Assembly (NCBI GenBank): GCA_018873225.1
Contig: JAEILZ010000003.1
Location: forward strand, 434,001 to 498,000
Origin: [Phialemoniopsis] sp. UDSM-2020
Lineage: Eukaryota > Ascomycota > Sordariomycetes > Thyridiales > Thyridiaceae
DNA length: 64,000 nucleotides
Direction of reading: 5' to 3'
In this document: piece by piece, positions 1 through 11,138 of the stretch
How positions within the stretch are numbered: the stretch's first letter is position 1
Layout of the letters: each line of letters starts with the position of its first letter
The notes under the pieces: generated by a model
Told to the model about the DNA's origin: nothing
The model's database searches: none
The model's input: only the letters and a program-made list of their open reading frames with translations
Program-made: the position numbers and the translations under genes

Positions 1-258
1 CAGGGCGAGTATGGCGTGGTCCAGTTTTACCTGCATGTTGTTCAGGGCAATTTCGTGCGAGGTCCTTTCTTTTTCACGCGACTCGATCTCGTCGTTCGAA
101 ATCTTCTCAACTTCTTTCAACCTTGTGAATAGGTCAGAATTGGCGACTGTGGTCTGATGCGATGAAAATTGTACCCCGGCTCGGAAGTTAGGCTGCTCAG
201 TGGTGGCCATTGGCTCATCATTCGTCTTTCCCAAATCCATCTCAGTGCTAAGCGACAT
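1..258 (-). CDS. Hypothetical protein, N-terminal part only
   Basis: An open frame runs leftward from an ATG at 256-258 to the window edge, giving 86 codons without a stop or visible intron. A second in-frame ATG follows 16 codons in (210). After the first 45 residues the sequence becomes rich in Glu, Lys, Asn and Gln with heptad-like spacing (for example KEVEKISNDEIESREKERTS), which suggests a coiled coil. No family is recognised. The C-terminus lies outside the window, so length and function cannot be judged. It is divergent from the Hsp70-like gene at 1076. Confidence 0.5.
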   Translation of the reverse strand, partial: MSLSTEMDLGKTNDEPMATTEQPNFRAGVQFSSHQTTVANSDLFTRLKEVEKISNDEIESREKERTSHEIALNNMQVKLDHAILAL

Positions 259-1075
259 ATCTTTGGTGAGTAGCACAGCACAAGATTGTGGAGAGAGTAT
301 ATATATTCTGTTTGGACTTAAGACGATGGTGCTTGATAGTGCAGCGGTCTGGTTGAGAGGCTCAAGCAAGACCGGGCCATAGCAAGCACTGGTTAGGATG
401 AGAAATAGAGGATGTGGATGTACGAAAGATCTGGAACAGACACCAGGCGTCCGAAAATGCGCCGCCCCTTGCTCGTAGCCAAGTACCCCAAATCCTCGGA
501 GCGCTCTCTCTCCGTCCAGCCTTTCTCCGACGAACACGACACAGGTAACGGGCCAAGGATACCGCGGATCCTTCCCTGGCCCCATTCTGCATGCGTGCTC
601 CATGCATATGCAGTTGACTTCGGAAATGCACAAGCCAAGCGCTTAGAAATGCCTCAGCCGCAAAATAGCCCAACCTATAGCACATGAAAATGTAGCCATG
701 CCTAATCAGAGCAGTGACACCTACCAGGACATGTGGCCGCCTTTGGGGTCGATATTCTGCTGGTTCACACGAGTATTGCAGCCTGCATACTGCTAGTGGG
801 CAAATCTGATGTAACACTGCCCCCGCCACCTAGCGCCTCTTTCCGATAGTGCCCAGTGGGCTGCATGGCGAGACGCCAGCCTTGTGCCAGAGAGCAGGTG
901 GCATCAAGCAATACATTACGTACGCCGAACACAAGCATAGCGCAGCCTGGCCGGATGAAACTTATCTTTTTGCCATAATTCCGCCCATGCAAATGCTCTT
1001 TCCTTTGGCTTGCACTTTGAAGTAGTTCACCCTCTGTGTGCCAACACCCACATACACGCAAGTACTCCAACAACG
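259..1075. other. Intergenic, probable divergent promoter
   Basis: About 0.8 kb between two divergent genes. Several short open frames occur on both strands but none has splice-compatible extensions or family-like sequence. I see no RNA gene or repeat here. Confidence 0.5.
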
Positions 1076-3405
1076 ATGGCCCCAAAAGATCATGGGGAAG
1101 TAGGAGACAAGCGAGGTTTCATGCGAAAGACATCCAATGTTCCCAACGAACGATGGTCCATGAAAGGTTTGATGAAAAGAATCAAGGCCAAGAAAAACGT
1201 GGTTCTAGATGACGTGTTGGTCATCGGGATCGATTTCGGGACAACGTAGGCGCAGCTTTCCACCAAACTGTATGGATTCGTCGAATTAACACAAGACAGG
1301 TACTCGGGAGTAGCATGGGCCACAGCAGACGACCTCGACGGGGATGAGATCAACCTCATAACTTCATGGCCAGGATCCGGTCGGGAGCAGGGCAAAGCTC
1401 CCACTGAGCTTTACTACGAACATGATACGGTTATGTGGGGATACGAAGTCCCTCCCGATGCGAGCCCTGTACAGTGGTTCAAGCTGCTTCTTCTTCGTGA
1501 TGAGGATGTAGACAAAGAGCTCCAGCAATCCGACTATTACATCCGAGCAAAGAAGATGCTGCGTGAGCTCAACAAAACACCGACAGAACTGATTGCCGAC
1601 TACCTTGGGGCCTTGTGGAGACACACAATCTCCACCATTCACAAATCTCGAAGCAAGACAGTTGTTGGTGCATTAGCATTTCATGTGGTGATTACCGTGC
1701 CAGCTATCTGGAAGGACTACGCCCGTTCCGCTATGCAAGAGGCCATGTCCCAGGCAGGGATTTTGGAGACTCGCCCTGCGGGGCCGACCACAATGTCTTT
1801 TGTGCCTGAACCCGAAGCTGCGGCTCTCATGACACTTTACGAGTACGGAGACTCGCTCAGGACGGATGATGTGTATGTGATTTGCGATGCAGGTGGTGGC
1901 ACCGTGGTATGTCGAATGAACCATTCGCTTCAAGCTCCTCTCCGCCTGTCCATCTTCTGATAGCTAGACTCTTAGGATCTTATCAGCTATAGGATTGGAG
2001 AGCTGGATCCTATTCAACTTCACGAAGCAGTCATGGGGACAGGTAAGAAATGATTGATCTTGCGGTCTTTGCAACCCTGTATAGGCTGATCACGCTGAGG
2101 TAGGCGGACTCTGTGGGGGTATCTTCATCGACGAACAGTTTGAGAACCTGTGCAAGAGGCGACTCGGCCGAAGCTGGAACAACCTTAATCAGACAAGCAT
2201 CAAGTCCATCATCAGAAGTGAATGGGAATATGTCTACAAATCCTCATACACCGGCAACGACTTAGACAAGGTTTACCCTGTCAGAATCCCTAACGAGGCT
2301 TTCAGTGGATCGGATCGAACCGACAAAAGAAGAAAGCCGTTTATTATCAATGGCTATGTTCAGTTCTCCGAGTATGTTCGATAATATCTGAACTATTTTG
2401 AAGAGGATGGCATATGCTAACCAGTCAATCTCTTGTATAGCACGGATATCAGGTCAGCGTTTGATTCTGCCTACCAAGGTATCAAGGCCCTCATCAACGA
2501 TCAGATCAAGGCAACTGAGAAGACAGGATCTTCAGTGAAGGTAAGGGGACGCGTGAATATCTACTTTCTAAGTTTCTAATCACATCCAGGGTATTGTCTT
2601 GGTTGGTGGTCTTGGGGCCAGCCCTTATCTTGCCAACTACCTTGAAACTCAGTTTCAGCATCGAAATATCAGCGTGCTGCAAGCTGCAGGGATGAGACCG
2701 TAAGTCTATGTGTTGATATATAGGCAGAAGACACTCTAAAATCTATGACTGGCTTTTAGGCGCACAGCAATCTGTCGTGGAGCGATTATGAAAGGGTTCC
2801 TTGATGGACCACGTTCGACTGGCGCCGCCGGAGTACCCGTCAGTGTCGCTTCCACAGTCGCAAGGAAAAGTCTTGGCGTTGCAAGTTGCAGTATCTTCGA
2901 CAAAAAGGTTCATCAGCGTAGAGACAAGTACTGGGACGAGGAAGAGGGGCAATGGAGGGCCAGGAACCAGATGAACTGGTATCTCGTCAAGGTTGGTGCT
3001 GTTCGGGTCGCTTCAACCACCTGGAGATGACATATCACTAACAAAGCATAGGGCCATAGTATCTCTGCCGAGAAGCCCGTCCAACATGGGTTTTACCGGA
3101 CATACACGTCGTCAGACGCACTAGACGATGAAGACGAGGATTGCACGATTACTATTCTGTATTGCGACGACGACAACCCACCCTCACGACGCGAAGGAAG
3201 CGTGGAAGAATTATGCGAGATTAGCTTTAACTTCCATGAAAAGGGGATCACATCTGACTATTTGGAGGAATACTGCGGCGAAAATGGAACGCGCCTCTGG
3301 AAGCTTCCCTATGAAATTACCATGGTGCCCTCTGGAGCGAGTTTTGAGTTCGCGTTCTGTTTGCGAGGGACGAGGTTCGCGTCGCAGCGGACAGATCGGC
3401 TTTGA
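1076..3405 (+). CDS. Divergent Hsp70-like (actin-fold ATPase) protein
   Basis: Eight exons: 1076-1245, 1300-1906, 1976-2042, 2104-2371, 2441-2540, 2590-2699, 2760-2991, 3052-3405; 635 residues. The frame closes exactly at every junction. The Hsp70/actin nucleotide-binding fold is shown by phosphate-1 IGIDFGTTYSGVAWA (about residue 50, across intron 1), phosphate-2 CDAGGGTVDLISY (about 255) and the adenosine motif GIVLVGGLGASPYL (about 410). Between them lies a PEPEAAAL segment typical of the Hsp70-like proteins common in filamentous fungi (the Hsp12A-like group). There is no DnaK-type substrate-binding domain or EEVD tail. A basic, disordered 45-residue N-terminus precedes the fold. The intron before 3052 uses a weak GTTGGT donor. 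It is probably a cytosolic ATPase; its client is unknown and chaperone activity should not be assumed. Confidence 0.87.
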
Positions 3406-3563
3406 CCATGCTTTACAGATATCATCGGGTTTCAGAAGCAAACATGAATAGCTTTCTGTTGAGCTGTAGCTGCTAGGTGTATATGGTCCATCATTCATTG
3501 ATTTTTTCAACATTTTCAAGTTCGCGAGGCCCATTCAAATAACTTCCATTGTCTGTTGCATAG

Positions 3564-4635
3564 CTATAATATCCTGCTGAGCATGTACTGCTGGGTAAAC
3601 GCAGAGTTCGCCGCGATCTGGAAAAGTCAGTGGTGATTTGAGAAGCGTTTGACTTGCAAATACGTACGAGTTGGGCAGTTTGGTTGTCCATGACTTGAGC
3701 AGGATCGTTTCCTACTCCCCTCAATACCCTCGTGACAACCTCAACAGCTTCGTCTTCTCCAAAGCCCATACGAAAGCTGAATTCTGTGTTCGCGCCACGT
3801 TTCCATTCAAAGAAATAGCGATTGGTATCAAAAGAGCACAGAGTGGTGCGGTTCCCCAAAGTCCAACCTGCCTGCAGCCGCCCCTCGATCTCGCTGATGA
3901 GTTCCTGCGATATTTGGCTCCGTATTGCCATGTCTTGGGGCAGGAACATCTGAGAGTTGCCATTCTCGAAACGAACAAGCAAGATGTCGTGCACGCCAAA
4001 TGCTACAAACTCGATGCATTCGTCCTTTCGCGGGTGATTCCTCTCGAGGTCATGGACGATAAACTGGAATGTTGAAGGGAACGAAGCAATGTCCGGACCC
4101 CATAAGCATTGCCGAGAGTCATACCTGATGAACCAACTGACTCCGTTTGGCGCGAAAGCTACGAATATCGGGCGACCACGGCCTGGGTTGGCGAGGCCGT
4201 TGGACCCGATGGTGATGAGCTGATTCTGGAGGAACTCGACCATGTCCCTAGGACATCGGGCAGCCCCTAGCATCGCATTGAGCATAAGAAAACCGGAGTG
4301 ACCACAGGGGCAGGAGGGGACAGTATCAGTACGAATGAGCTGTGCTTACAGTTGTTGTACATCGTCAACGCCCAGTGGTAGCCGGTCGGACCCGTGGCAA
4401 ATGCTCGCAATTGCATGGCATTCCACTCGTTGGACTTGAACTTGCCCTCGTAGTCTGGAGGCATGTTCCGGCTAGGTTCCTGTTAGTGAACCCGCGTGTC
4501 ACAAGACAATTTGAGGGTATCTTCTCACTATTCTAGTAGTGATCCATTGGCAATCACGTAGGAGCCGGGCACATTGCCCCAGGCCAGAAATGCGACCATG
4601 GACACAGCGTCTTCCTGATCAGGATTCGAGAGGTT
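3564..4635 (-). CDS. Hypothetical protein, 5' exons unresolved
   Basis: Four exons join in one frame, in transcription order: 4529-4635, 4350-4471, 3668-4266 and 3564-3617 (stop TAG at 3564-3566), giving at least 294 codons. All introns are GT...AG, and the joined sequence reads as one globular protein rich in aromatic residues (for example PNGVSWFIRYDSRQCLWGPD). There is no signal peptide or transmembrane segment in this part. I do not recognise the family. The 4635 end is an acceptor (CGCCGTAG), not a start; an ATG at 4462-4464 would give a shorter protein beginning in the second exon. Upstream DNA holds coding-like frames (see 4776-5095). It is tail-to-tail with the Hsp70-like gene. Confidence 0.55.
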
Positions 4636-5505
4636 CTACGGCGCAACCAAGTAGGCTAAAGCTTGAGAATGTGCAGTCAAGTCAAAACAGATATTGACAA
4701 CAGGATTTCTGAATACTATCGAGCAGTATGATCAAGAAGAATGCTGAAACCTATCTTGATTAGCACAGCAAGGGATCATGAGGATACGATCCAGGAGCGG
4801 AGATAACAGAGGAGTGAATACCCATGGGGTAGTTCAGCTCCCTGGTCTTGGCAAGAAATACCGCACGCTAGAGCATGCACCTGTTCAGCTGTTGTAAGGC
4901 GGACACGCAATGATAGGTCTGGGTGGATTCCAATGGTCTTAAAAGTACCATTAGCGTGGCTAAGCGCAGGAATCTGCTGGTCGAGACTCGTAAGACTCGA
5001 CAATGGCGGTCAATTCGGCTTGAGTCCCTGAGGCATACTTTTGAAAGGATGCGAAATCCGCATGTGTAGGTGGGTTGATATTGGCTTACTGTCCCGACCT
5101 AAAGTCTTGGAAATGCTTATTTAGACATGATAAGCTTGGCAGTCCGTTGGCGGCCAGCTACTTTTAGTGCAAGAATGGAAGGTCGTCGTATTGCAACACA
5201 TCACTAGATCAACGGAAACCTTGAGCTTAGTGATTCAAATGGGCCTTGTCCGTTGTACACAACAGTGGTAAGAGACACAGACGAGAAGTGATGATGATCG
5301 AAAGGTACGCGGACAGATACGGCCGTGGAGCCTAGACACAGCTTAGTTTGACTGTGGAAGTGTGCTTAATCATCCGAGTGAAAGCGGGGTTTACGGCCGG
5401 TTGTTCTTTGAACGCACTACATGGCGTGCTCCCCATCCCAAACTGCTCGGCGTCGTCCTTCTTACCTCTCTGTCCTAACAGTCAAGTCAACCTTAGTCGA
5501 CCATC
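4636..5505. other. 5' region of the unknown gene and promoter of the AKR pseudogene
   Basis: The left part probably contains the missing 5' exons of the minus-strand gene ending at 3564. On the minus strand, 4977-5095 and 4776-5003 are open in two different frames and both read as protein-like, but I could not join them with good splice sites. The right 300 bases are taken as promoter and 5' UTR of the aldo/keto reductase; no clear TATA box was located. Confidence 0.35.
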
Positions 5506-6517
5506 ATGTCTAGCATCAACATCATATACGGCACTGGATCCGCCGGCAGCTGGCAGAGTGAGGTGGACGGTCCCAAGGTTCTGGCCGTTCTTGAAGAGTT
5601 CGGGGTAAACGAGATCGACACAGCAAGGATATATCGATCTAGTGAGGAGCGACTGGGACAAAGGGGTGCGGCTCTCAAATTCTCGATTGACACAAAACAT
5701 CCCGGCGGCAGTGCTCGCAACACGCCTGCTACTAAGGAGAACATCCTTGAGGTTGCTCAAACAAGCCTGGAGCTGTTGCAGACTGACCAGGTATGTTCTC
5801 GCTACAGGACCATTGGAAACACCGGCGTTTAACTTCAGACCGTAGGTAGATGTATACTACCTTCATGCCCCAGATCGCAATACCCTATTGGAAGAGACAC
5901 TTGAGGGCATCAATGAACTCTTTCTAAAGGGACGTTTCAAGCGTTTCGGACTGTCGAACTTTCTACCAGCCGAAGTAGAAGAAGTAATCCGGGTAGCCGA
6001 ACGTAAAGGCTTTGTGAAGCCTACAGTGTACCAGGGTAATTACTCGCTCATCGCCCGCAAGCCGGAGCATACCCTCTTTCCCTTGCTGCGTAAGCATGGA
6101 ATTGCCTTTTACGCCTACGCCCCCCTCGCTGGCGGTTTCTTGACCAAGTCAGCGAAGGACTTTGACGGTCCCGTTGGCCGTTTCGATGCTGACAACCCGA
6201 TTGGGGGGCTTTATATGACCCTGTACAAGAAGCCTTCATTCCTTGCGGCGCTGAATGACTGGGATCAGATCTGCACGGATAGCAGGACACCAAAGGCTGA
6301 GTTGGCTTACTGATGGGTAGCGTACAACAGTGTACTCGAGCGCTCGTGAGGAGACGGCATTATCATCGGTGCGAGAAACCTGGATCAGCTTCGCCAGACT
6401 CTTGTTGGGTTGAAGAATGGACCCCTTCCGGACAGTGTTGTGCAGCGAGTCGATAAATTATGGCAACAGATTGAGGGCGAGGCAGGTTTGGATAACTTCA
6501 ATCTGAATGATGCCTGA
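5506..6517 (+). pseudogene. Aldo/keto reductase (AKR7-like) broken by two TGA codons
   Basis: Exon 1 runs from ATG 5506 to a GTATGT donor after codon DQ; exon 2 begins VDVYYLHAPD. The AKR tetrad is visible: Asp and Tyr in EIDTARIY, Lys in DTKHPGG, His in YYLHAPD, and the fold continues through GLSNF, TVYQGNYS and FYAYAPLAGG, as in aflatoxin-aldehyde reductase-like AKR7 proteins. At 6311-6313 the frame reads TGA where the family has Arg (AY-R-W), and at 6347-6349 a second TGA replaces the Arg before GDGIIIGA. The same frame then continues 55 more codons through the cofactor-binding motif GDGIIIGARNLDQLRQTL to a final stop at 6515-6517. Both stops are one C-to-T step from CGA, so this looks like a recently disabled gene. 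A truncated product would lose the C-terminal NADPH-binding loop. Confidence 0.85.
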
Positions 6518-6586
6518 GTCTACAAACACTTTCATAATAATTTTATAACAGCTATTGATTCTCAGTCTATTTTGTTTGGTTGATCG

Positions 6587-8801
6587 TTACAGCTTAGACT
6601 GGCTCTCCACCCCCTTGTGATCACCACAGCACGCCCCAGATCCGCCGAGCTTCTTGGAAGCGCTCTGCATCTCGACGCTCTTATTCACAGCCTGCGTACT
6701 CTGGGGTACATCGAGCGCCGGGTTAGACGTGAAGAAGTCGGCCGGCTTCAGCGCGATGGTCGAGATCTCCACGGGCATGACGGGGAAGTCCTCGACGCGC
6801 GGGGCGTGCGTCATGCCAAACGTGTGCCAGACGACAATGTCCTGCCCGCGGACGTCCTCATCGCGCGCCGCGTGCTCCGCCACGCCGTCCACTTCCTCCA
6901 GCGACTGGTTCGTCCACTTGCCGCCGGCCCACAGCTCGCCGTCGCGGTACCCCGTCACCCAGAGGTGGTGCGTCGCGAAGCGCGCGCGCCGGCGTACAAC
7001 CGACCCTTCGGCCGCGAGCAGCAGCTGGCACGGCTGCGGCACGAGCTTGAAGCCGACGGGGTTGCCCGAGACCGGGTTGCGCACGGCCTCGTTGACGAGC
7101 TTGAAGCAGCGGTTCGTCGCGGGCGAGGCGTCGGCGTACCCGGAGCGCTCGAGCGGCGTCTTGACGACGCGCCAGGCGTTGCCGTGCGGGTTCTCGTCCT
7201 CGGACTGCGGCACGGGCACCGCGTCCTCCTGGATGACCGTGTTGGCGGGCCCGTCCAGCATGGGGTCTATGCGCATCGAGAAGAGGTGCTGGTGGTTGGC
7301 CGCCAGAACGCCGGGCGACACGACGTTGCCCCAATGGGACGTCTTGCCCGGGTCGATGAGGCTTGTCGAGACGATCCCCGTGGCGCGCGTCTCGAGCTCA
7401 ATGTTGCCATTTTGCCAAAACAGCCAGGCAAAGATGTACTCGTAATTGCCGACGGTGAGGATGGTCTGCAAGACGAGGTTCCGGGCCCGCGTGATGGATA
7501 CGCCCTGGGTCCGGTGGTTCGTGTGCTTCCAGCCGATGCCGCCGTCCTGTTCGTGGAGACAAATAACGTTGCCCGTCTCGACCGGTTCACCCTTGTCATT
7601 GTTGAGCCAGCCTCCAAAGTAGTGAATTAGGCCGAGGCAGTCGCATCCTAGGGCGAGGTTATTGGCAGTACTCCCTGCACCGGCATCGCCGAGATCGAAC
7701 GCCTGCTTCCGATGGAAAGGGCTGCGTGGGTCTAGACGGTTGAAAACGGATGTTAGAACGAAGGCGTGGAGGGTTATGAAAATGACAATACACAAGCACG
7801 ACTCACCTCCATACGGCACTGTCATTTCGCTGACGCTGAGTCGGTAGAACAGGGGACGGCCGTCGTACCGGATGTCGTGAAGTGTTAGACCTTCGCGGTA
7901 GTTAAAGCCAACCCGGAACCGCCATTTCTGCCAGGAGACGCAGTTTGTGTCCGATATGGTGAAACTGGGGCCCTCTGGCTGGACGACATGAAGAGGCTTT
8001 AAATCCGTTCGCGCCTTGGACGCCTGCAGGTCCGAATGATACTCATTCTCCAGGCAGTGGGCCATGGGGGTTTCACCGCCGGTGTGGTAACTTAGCCCAT
8101 CCTCCTTGCCTCCTGTAGCAAGAGGCTCGATGCGTACGATGCGGTCCTCGAAGACGTCCATCACCGGAGAGAAGGGTAGTGGAAAGGCGTACTGGTTACT
8201 CTCAGCATGAGAGTGCGGAGCACGTGCGTAGAGAAGGCCTTGGATGAATTTGTGAGTCGATGGCGTCGAGTCACGATCAGAACCGTACGGCCAACAATCA
8301 CACTGCACAATAGTATCGTCTGGAAGCTTGAGTTTCCTTATGGCCTCGAGAACGGTGGGGTCGTTAAGAATTCTTTTTGCTGACCGGCGCATCTCATCCC
8401 TGCGAGACTCCTGTCAGCTACCGAGAGGTCGAATAACTTACCGAAGCACTGGAAACATACCTGTCCAGCGAAGAGTGCTGACCATAAGCAGCACTGCTCC
8501 TCTTGACTTCGGTCAGGCTATCAAGACTGATTGTGCTTTCGAATATCGAACGCTCATTGTCCGCAGACCAGACGATGTCGACACATCGTGGAACAAACGG
8601 CCTCTGTGCTGCGGAGACGCCCGCAGCCTCTGCCTCCAGGTAAGGTAGCAGCAATGCCTTGGCAGGCTCGTGGATACTGATGTTCTTGAAGCGGAATTGG
8701 AAGGATTCACCGTGTCTTTCCTGTACGATTTCTTTCAAGATACCCGCAGCTTGCGAGATCTCCGCGCTGGTGATCGAATGTAGGGGGTGGGGTCGTGTCA
8801 T
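6587..8801 (-). CDS. Copper amine oxidase (TPQ-dependent primary amine oxidase)
   Basis: Exons 8461-8801, 7807-8399 and 6587-7731; 692 residues, the normal length for the family. It would oxidise primary amines to aldehydes with release of ammonia and hydrogen peroxide. The topaquinone precursor is the Tyr in VGNYEYIF. The copper ligands are the two His of HQHLF and the His of FGMTHAPRVEDFP. The probable catalytic Asp lies in KQAFDLGDAGAG, about 100 residues before the cofactor. An N2/N3-like region precedes it. No signal peptide is seen, so a cytosolic or peroxisomal site is likely; the C-terminus (QSKL) is not a clear peroxisomal signal. Exon 3 is much richer in GC than exons 1 and 2. It converges on the aldo/keto reductase pseudogene with 69 bases between. 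With the nearby amidase and GATA-type sites, a nitrogen-scavenging role is plausible. Confidence 0.93.
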
Positions 8802-9357
8802 CTTTCTTGCTACGCCAAATCACGTACAAGTAATGGTGTATCAGGGGTCTACCTATGCAAGAAGGGCTGGAGAACGGACTTTTAGGCGGTGCTTATATGA
8901 TCTAAGCGTCAGGCTTCAATAATGCGCCCAGAGACGCCACGCAAGTACGTGGCCGGGTCCATCGGGCGTGTAGGGCGTCTAACGACGGCTGGGGCGCATT
9001 TGTCGGAGCCGGTCAACCTAATCAGTCTGCGTCTACGCACCGGCTTGTACGGTCAATCCTTGACGCCGCTTTATCGAGCGTCAATCTCGAACGAGAAATG
9101 AGTCAACAAGTAGGGTTAGATGGATCTGGAGCAGTCTGTCCGGTATGGTTTCAGGTCCCGACACAACCTCCTGTCTCCGGCCATGAACCCTGGTGCTCTT
9201 GTCTCAACGGCTAATGATAGAGGTTCCAGGAACGTTCCTTAAGAAAGTTAAAGACGTCATGGATACACAGAGCTTCTAGCATACTACAAATTCAGACGCA
9301 GTGAATTTGGATTTGCATTTTGTGTTCTTATCGCAACTACATGTATCTACTTGGACG
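8802..9357. other. Intergenic: amine oxidase promoter and SDR 3' flank
   Basis: About 550 bases upstream of the amine oxidase and downstream of the SDR gene. Isolated GATA cores occur (TGATAG near 9215, TTATCG near 9328). No gene, repeat or RNA was recognised. Confidence 0.4.
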
Positions 9358-10489
9358 TCAAATTCTTGCGCCACTCCCTTGGGCGGACTTAGGCCCTCTT
9401 TGTCCCAAGCTTTCTAAACTGGCCTCCACGCTGGATTGGAGAGTTGTCCATCTGATCCCCAACATGCGCTCCGCCTTTTCCGTATTGAGGGAGTAAAATT
9501 CGGCTACCGAGTCTAGAGCGTGGGCCGAGACACTGCCGGTCTGATAGATATCCTGGACAGCTTTCCAGGTGAACTTTCCCGCAGAAACCAGAAAGCGCTC
9601 GCTTGAAGGGAGAGATTCTAGATTCAGAGCTGTGACGTGGGCTCTAGCCACATCGCGGACATCCACAAACGCTGGAAGCCTCGTATCGAGCTGTTCGGCA
9701 CTCTTGGCCGCTGCAAGAAGTTGCGACGAGGATTCGTTCGGACTCGTGGGCGAGAGTCCAGACGCCGGATGCAGAGGACCGAACATCATAGGCGGGCAGA
9801 TGGTGATAAGTGAGAGATTGCGAGTCGGGTTGCCCGCGACTATGTCCCACGCTTGTTGCTCTGCGAACTTCTTACTGGCCTGATAACCGAACAGCTTGTT
9901 CTCAAGAGCTTTCTCAGCGGTCATGGGATTCCAGTCCTTCTCTGATTACGGTCTCAGCCCTGATTCAGCTTTGACCATGTAAGGTGGAACCGGGGTACGT
10001 ACCAGTGTAGACATAACCTGTTCTCATCCCCTTGGAGGGATCTACCACCGCTGCAAAAGACGATGTGACGACAACACGTTTCACAGTCGAACATGCCACG
10101 GCTGCTTTCATGATTTCGACCGTACCCCTGACAGCTGGGTCAATGAGATCGCGCTGGATATCCTCGATGCTAAAGGTGTAAGGGGAAGCACAGTGGACCA
10201 CGAAGTCGCTCCCGCTGATCAAGCCATCGTAGGCTCCCTCGGCGGTGATGTCCGGCACTAAGCAAGTGCTGATTTGCCGTCTCGAGAAAGCATCGCTGAA
10301 AACCTCGGCCTTCCTCTCAGTGCGAAATGCTGCTTTGACACTATAGCCAGCCTCTAGAAGTTGTGCGGCCACATGGCTACCCAGAAAGCCAGAGGCCCCT
10401 GTCAACTAGACAAGGTCCAGGTAAGCGATGTGGCATGTTCAGACGCTTTGAAGTAAGGGGCAGCTTACAAAAACATTTCCCTTGGACAT
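9358..10489 (-). CDS. NAD(P)-dependent reductase, dihydroflavonol-4-reductase/ketoreductase type SDR
   Basis: Exons 10469-10489 (a 21-base first exon, MSKGNVF), 10003-10405 and 9358-9941; 335 residues. It is an extended short-chain dehydrogenase/reductase. The Rossmann motif TGASGFLGSH starts at residue 9; the catalytic Tyr-Lys pair is in FGYQASKKFAE, preceded by the EKDWNPMT segment characteristic of fungal DFR-like and methylglyoxal-reductase-like (Gre2-type) enzymes; CPPMMFGP follows. It would reduce a carbonyl to an alcohol with NADPH; the substrate cannot be read from sequence. The tiny first exon is needed because the GASGFLGSH exon opens with TTG, not ATG. The gene lies head-to-head with the Zn2Cys6 regulator across 650 bases. 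Confidence 0.88.
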
Positions 10490-11138
10490 CTTTGTCTGAC
10501 ACTAGTGAGTTGGGCACTTGCTGCTTCGAGGAAAAGAGAGCATTCAAGATAGCACCGTGTAAGTGCCTCATGCTTAAAAGTAGATATGAAGGGCATTTCA
10601 TCGTCAAGCAACGACTTGGTCAGGCCGCTTGATGGACATAATACCAATGCTGGGCCTCTCGCCATGAAAACGCCGTAGACGCCGCACATGCCAATCAACC
10701 AATCATCTCTGATTTTACATACAAAACAAATAGCTTTCGAGAGGAAACTAACTAGTTTGTTGCTAGGACAGACAAGCGGGTGTATCTACCGCCTAGGAGT
10801 AGTCCTACGTCCATCAAACTTAGGTAGTGCCCGACGCTACAGCGCTCACTATCTACTCCGCACCCATCAATCTTTTACGGAATAGGTATTCGTGGGGTTA
10901 CAGGTGGAGATAATATTTACCTCTTATCAATGGTGATAAGATAGCTAGGGTAGGAGTAGTCTCTCCTCGGCGTATCTTTTCCCTCCACTTATCATGGTAA
11001 ATCGGCTCTTCGCGCGCGTTTACGGTTCCAGGGGCGATCAAGAAGGATCGAGTAACCTCATAACACCGGTCGGAAACACTGAACGTGATTGTACGTTGAT
11101 GACATATTTTGTTCTCGCCTCGTGGCTGACTCGGCGCC
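10490..11138. promoter_or_regulatory. Divergent promoter of SDR and Zn2Cys6 regulator
   Basis: A 650-base shared upstream region. Its right half carries a cluster of GATA cores: CTTATCA at 10923 and 10988, TGATAAG at 10934, AGATAG at 10939 and a TATC near 10973. In fungi HGATAR sites bind GATA factors such as AreA/Nit2, so nitrogen control of the regulator is inferred, not shown. Confidence 0.45.
10922..10941. promoter_or_regulatory. Palindromic pair of GATA sites
   Basis: Perfect inverted repeat with 8-base arms, TCTTATCA and TGATAAGA, separated by ATGG. Each arm contains a GATAAG core, about 200 bases before the regulator's ATG. Closely paired GATA sites are a known arrangement for AreA-type nitrogen regulators; binding here is inferred. 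Confidence 0.5.

Noticed and set aside
6617..7630. A 337-codon plus-strand open frame antisense to the copper amine oxidase
   Set aside because: It lies opposite a well-supported enzyme in very GC-rich DNA, is dominated by Arg, Val, Gly and Ala, and has no motif; it is a by-product of high GC at third positions.
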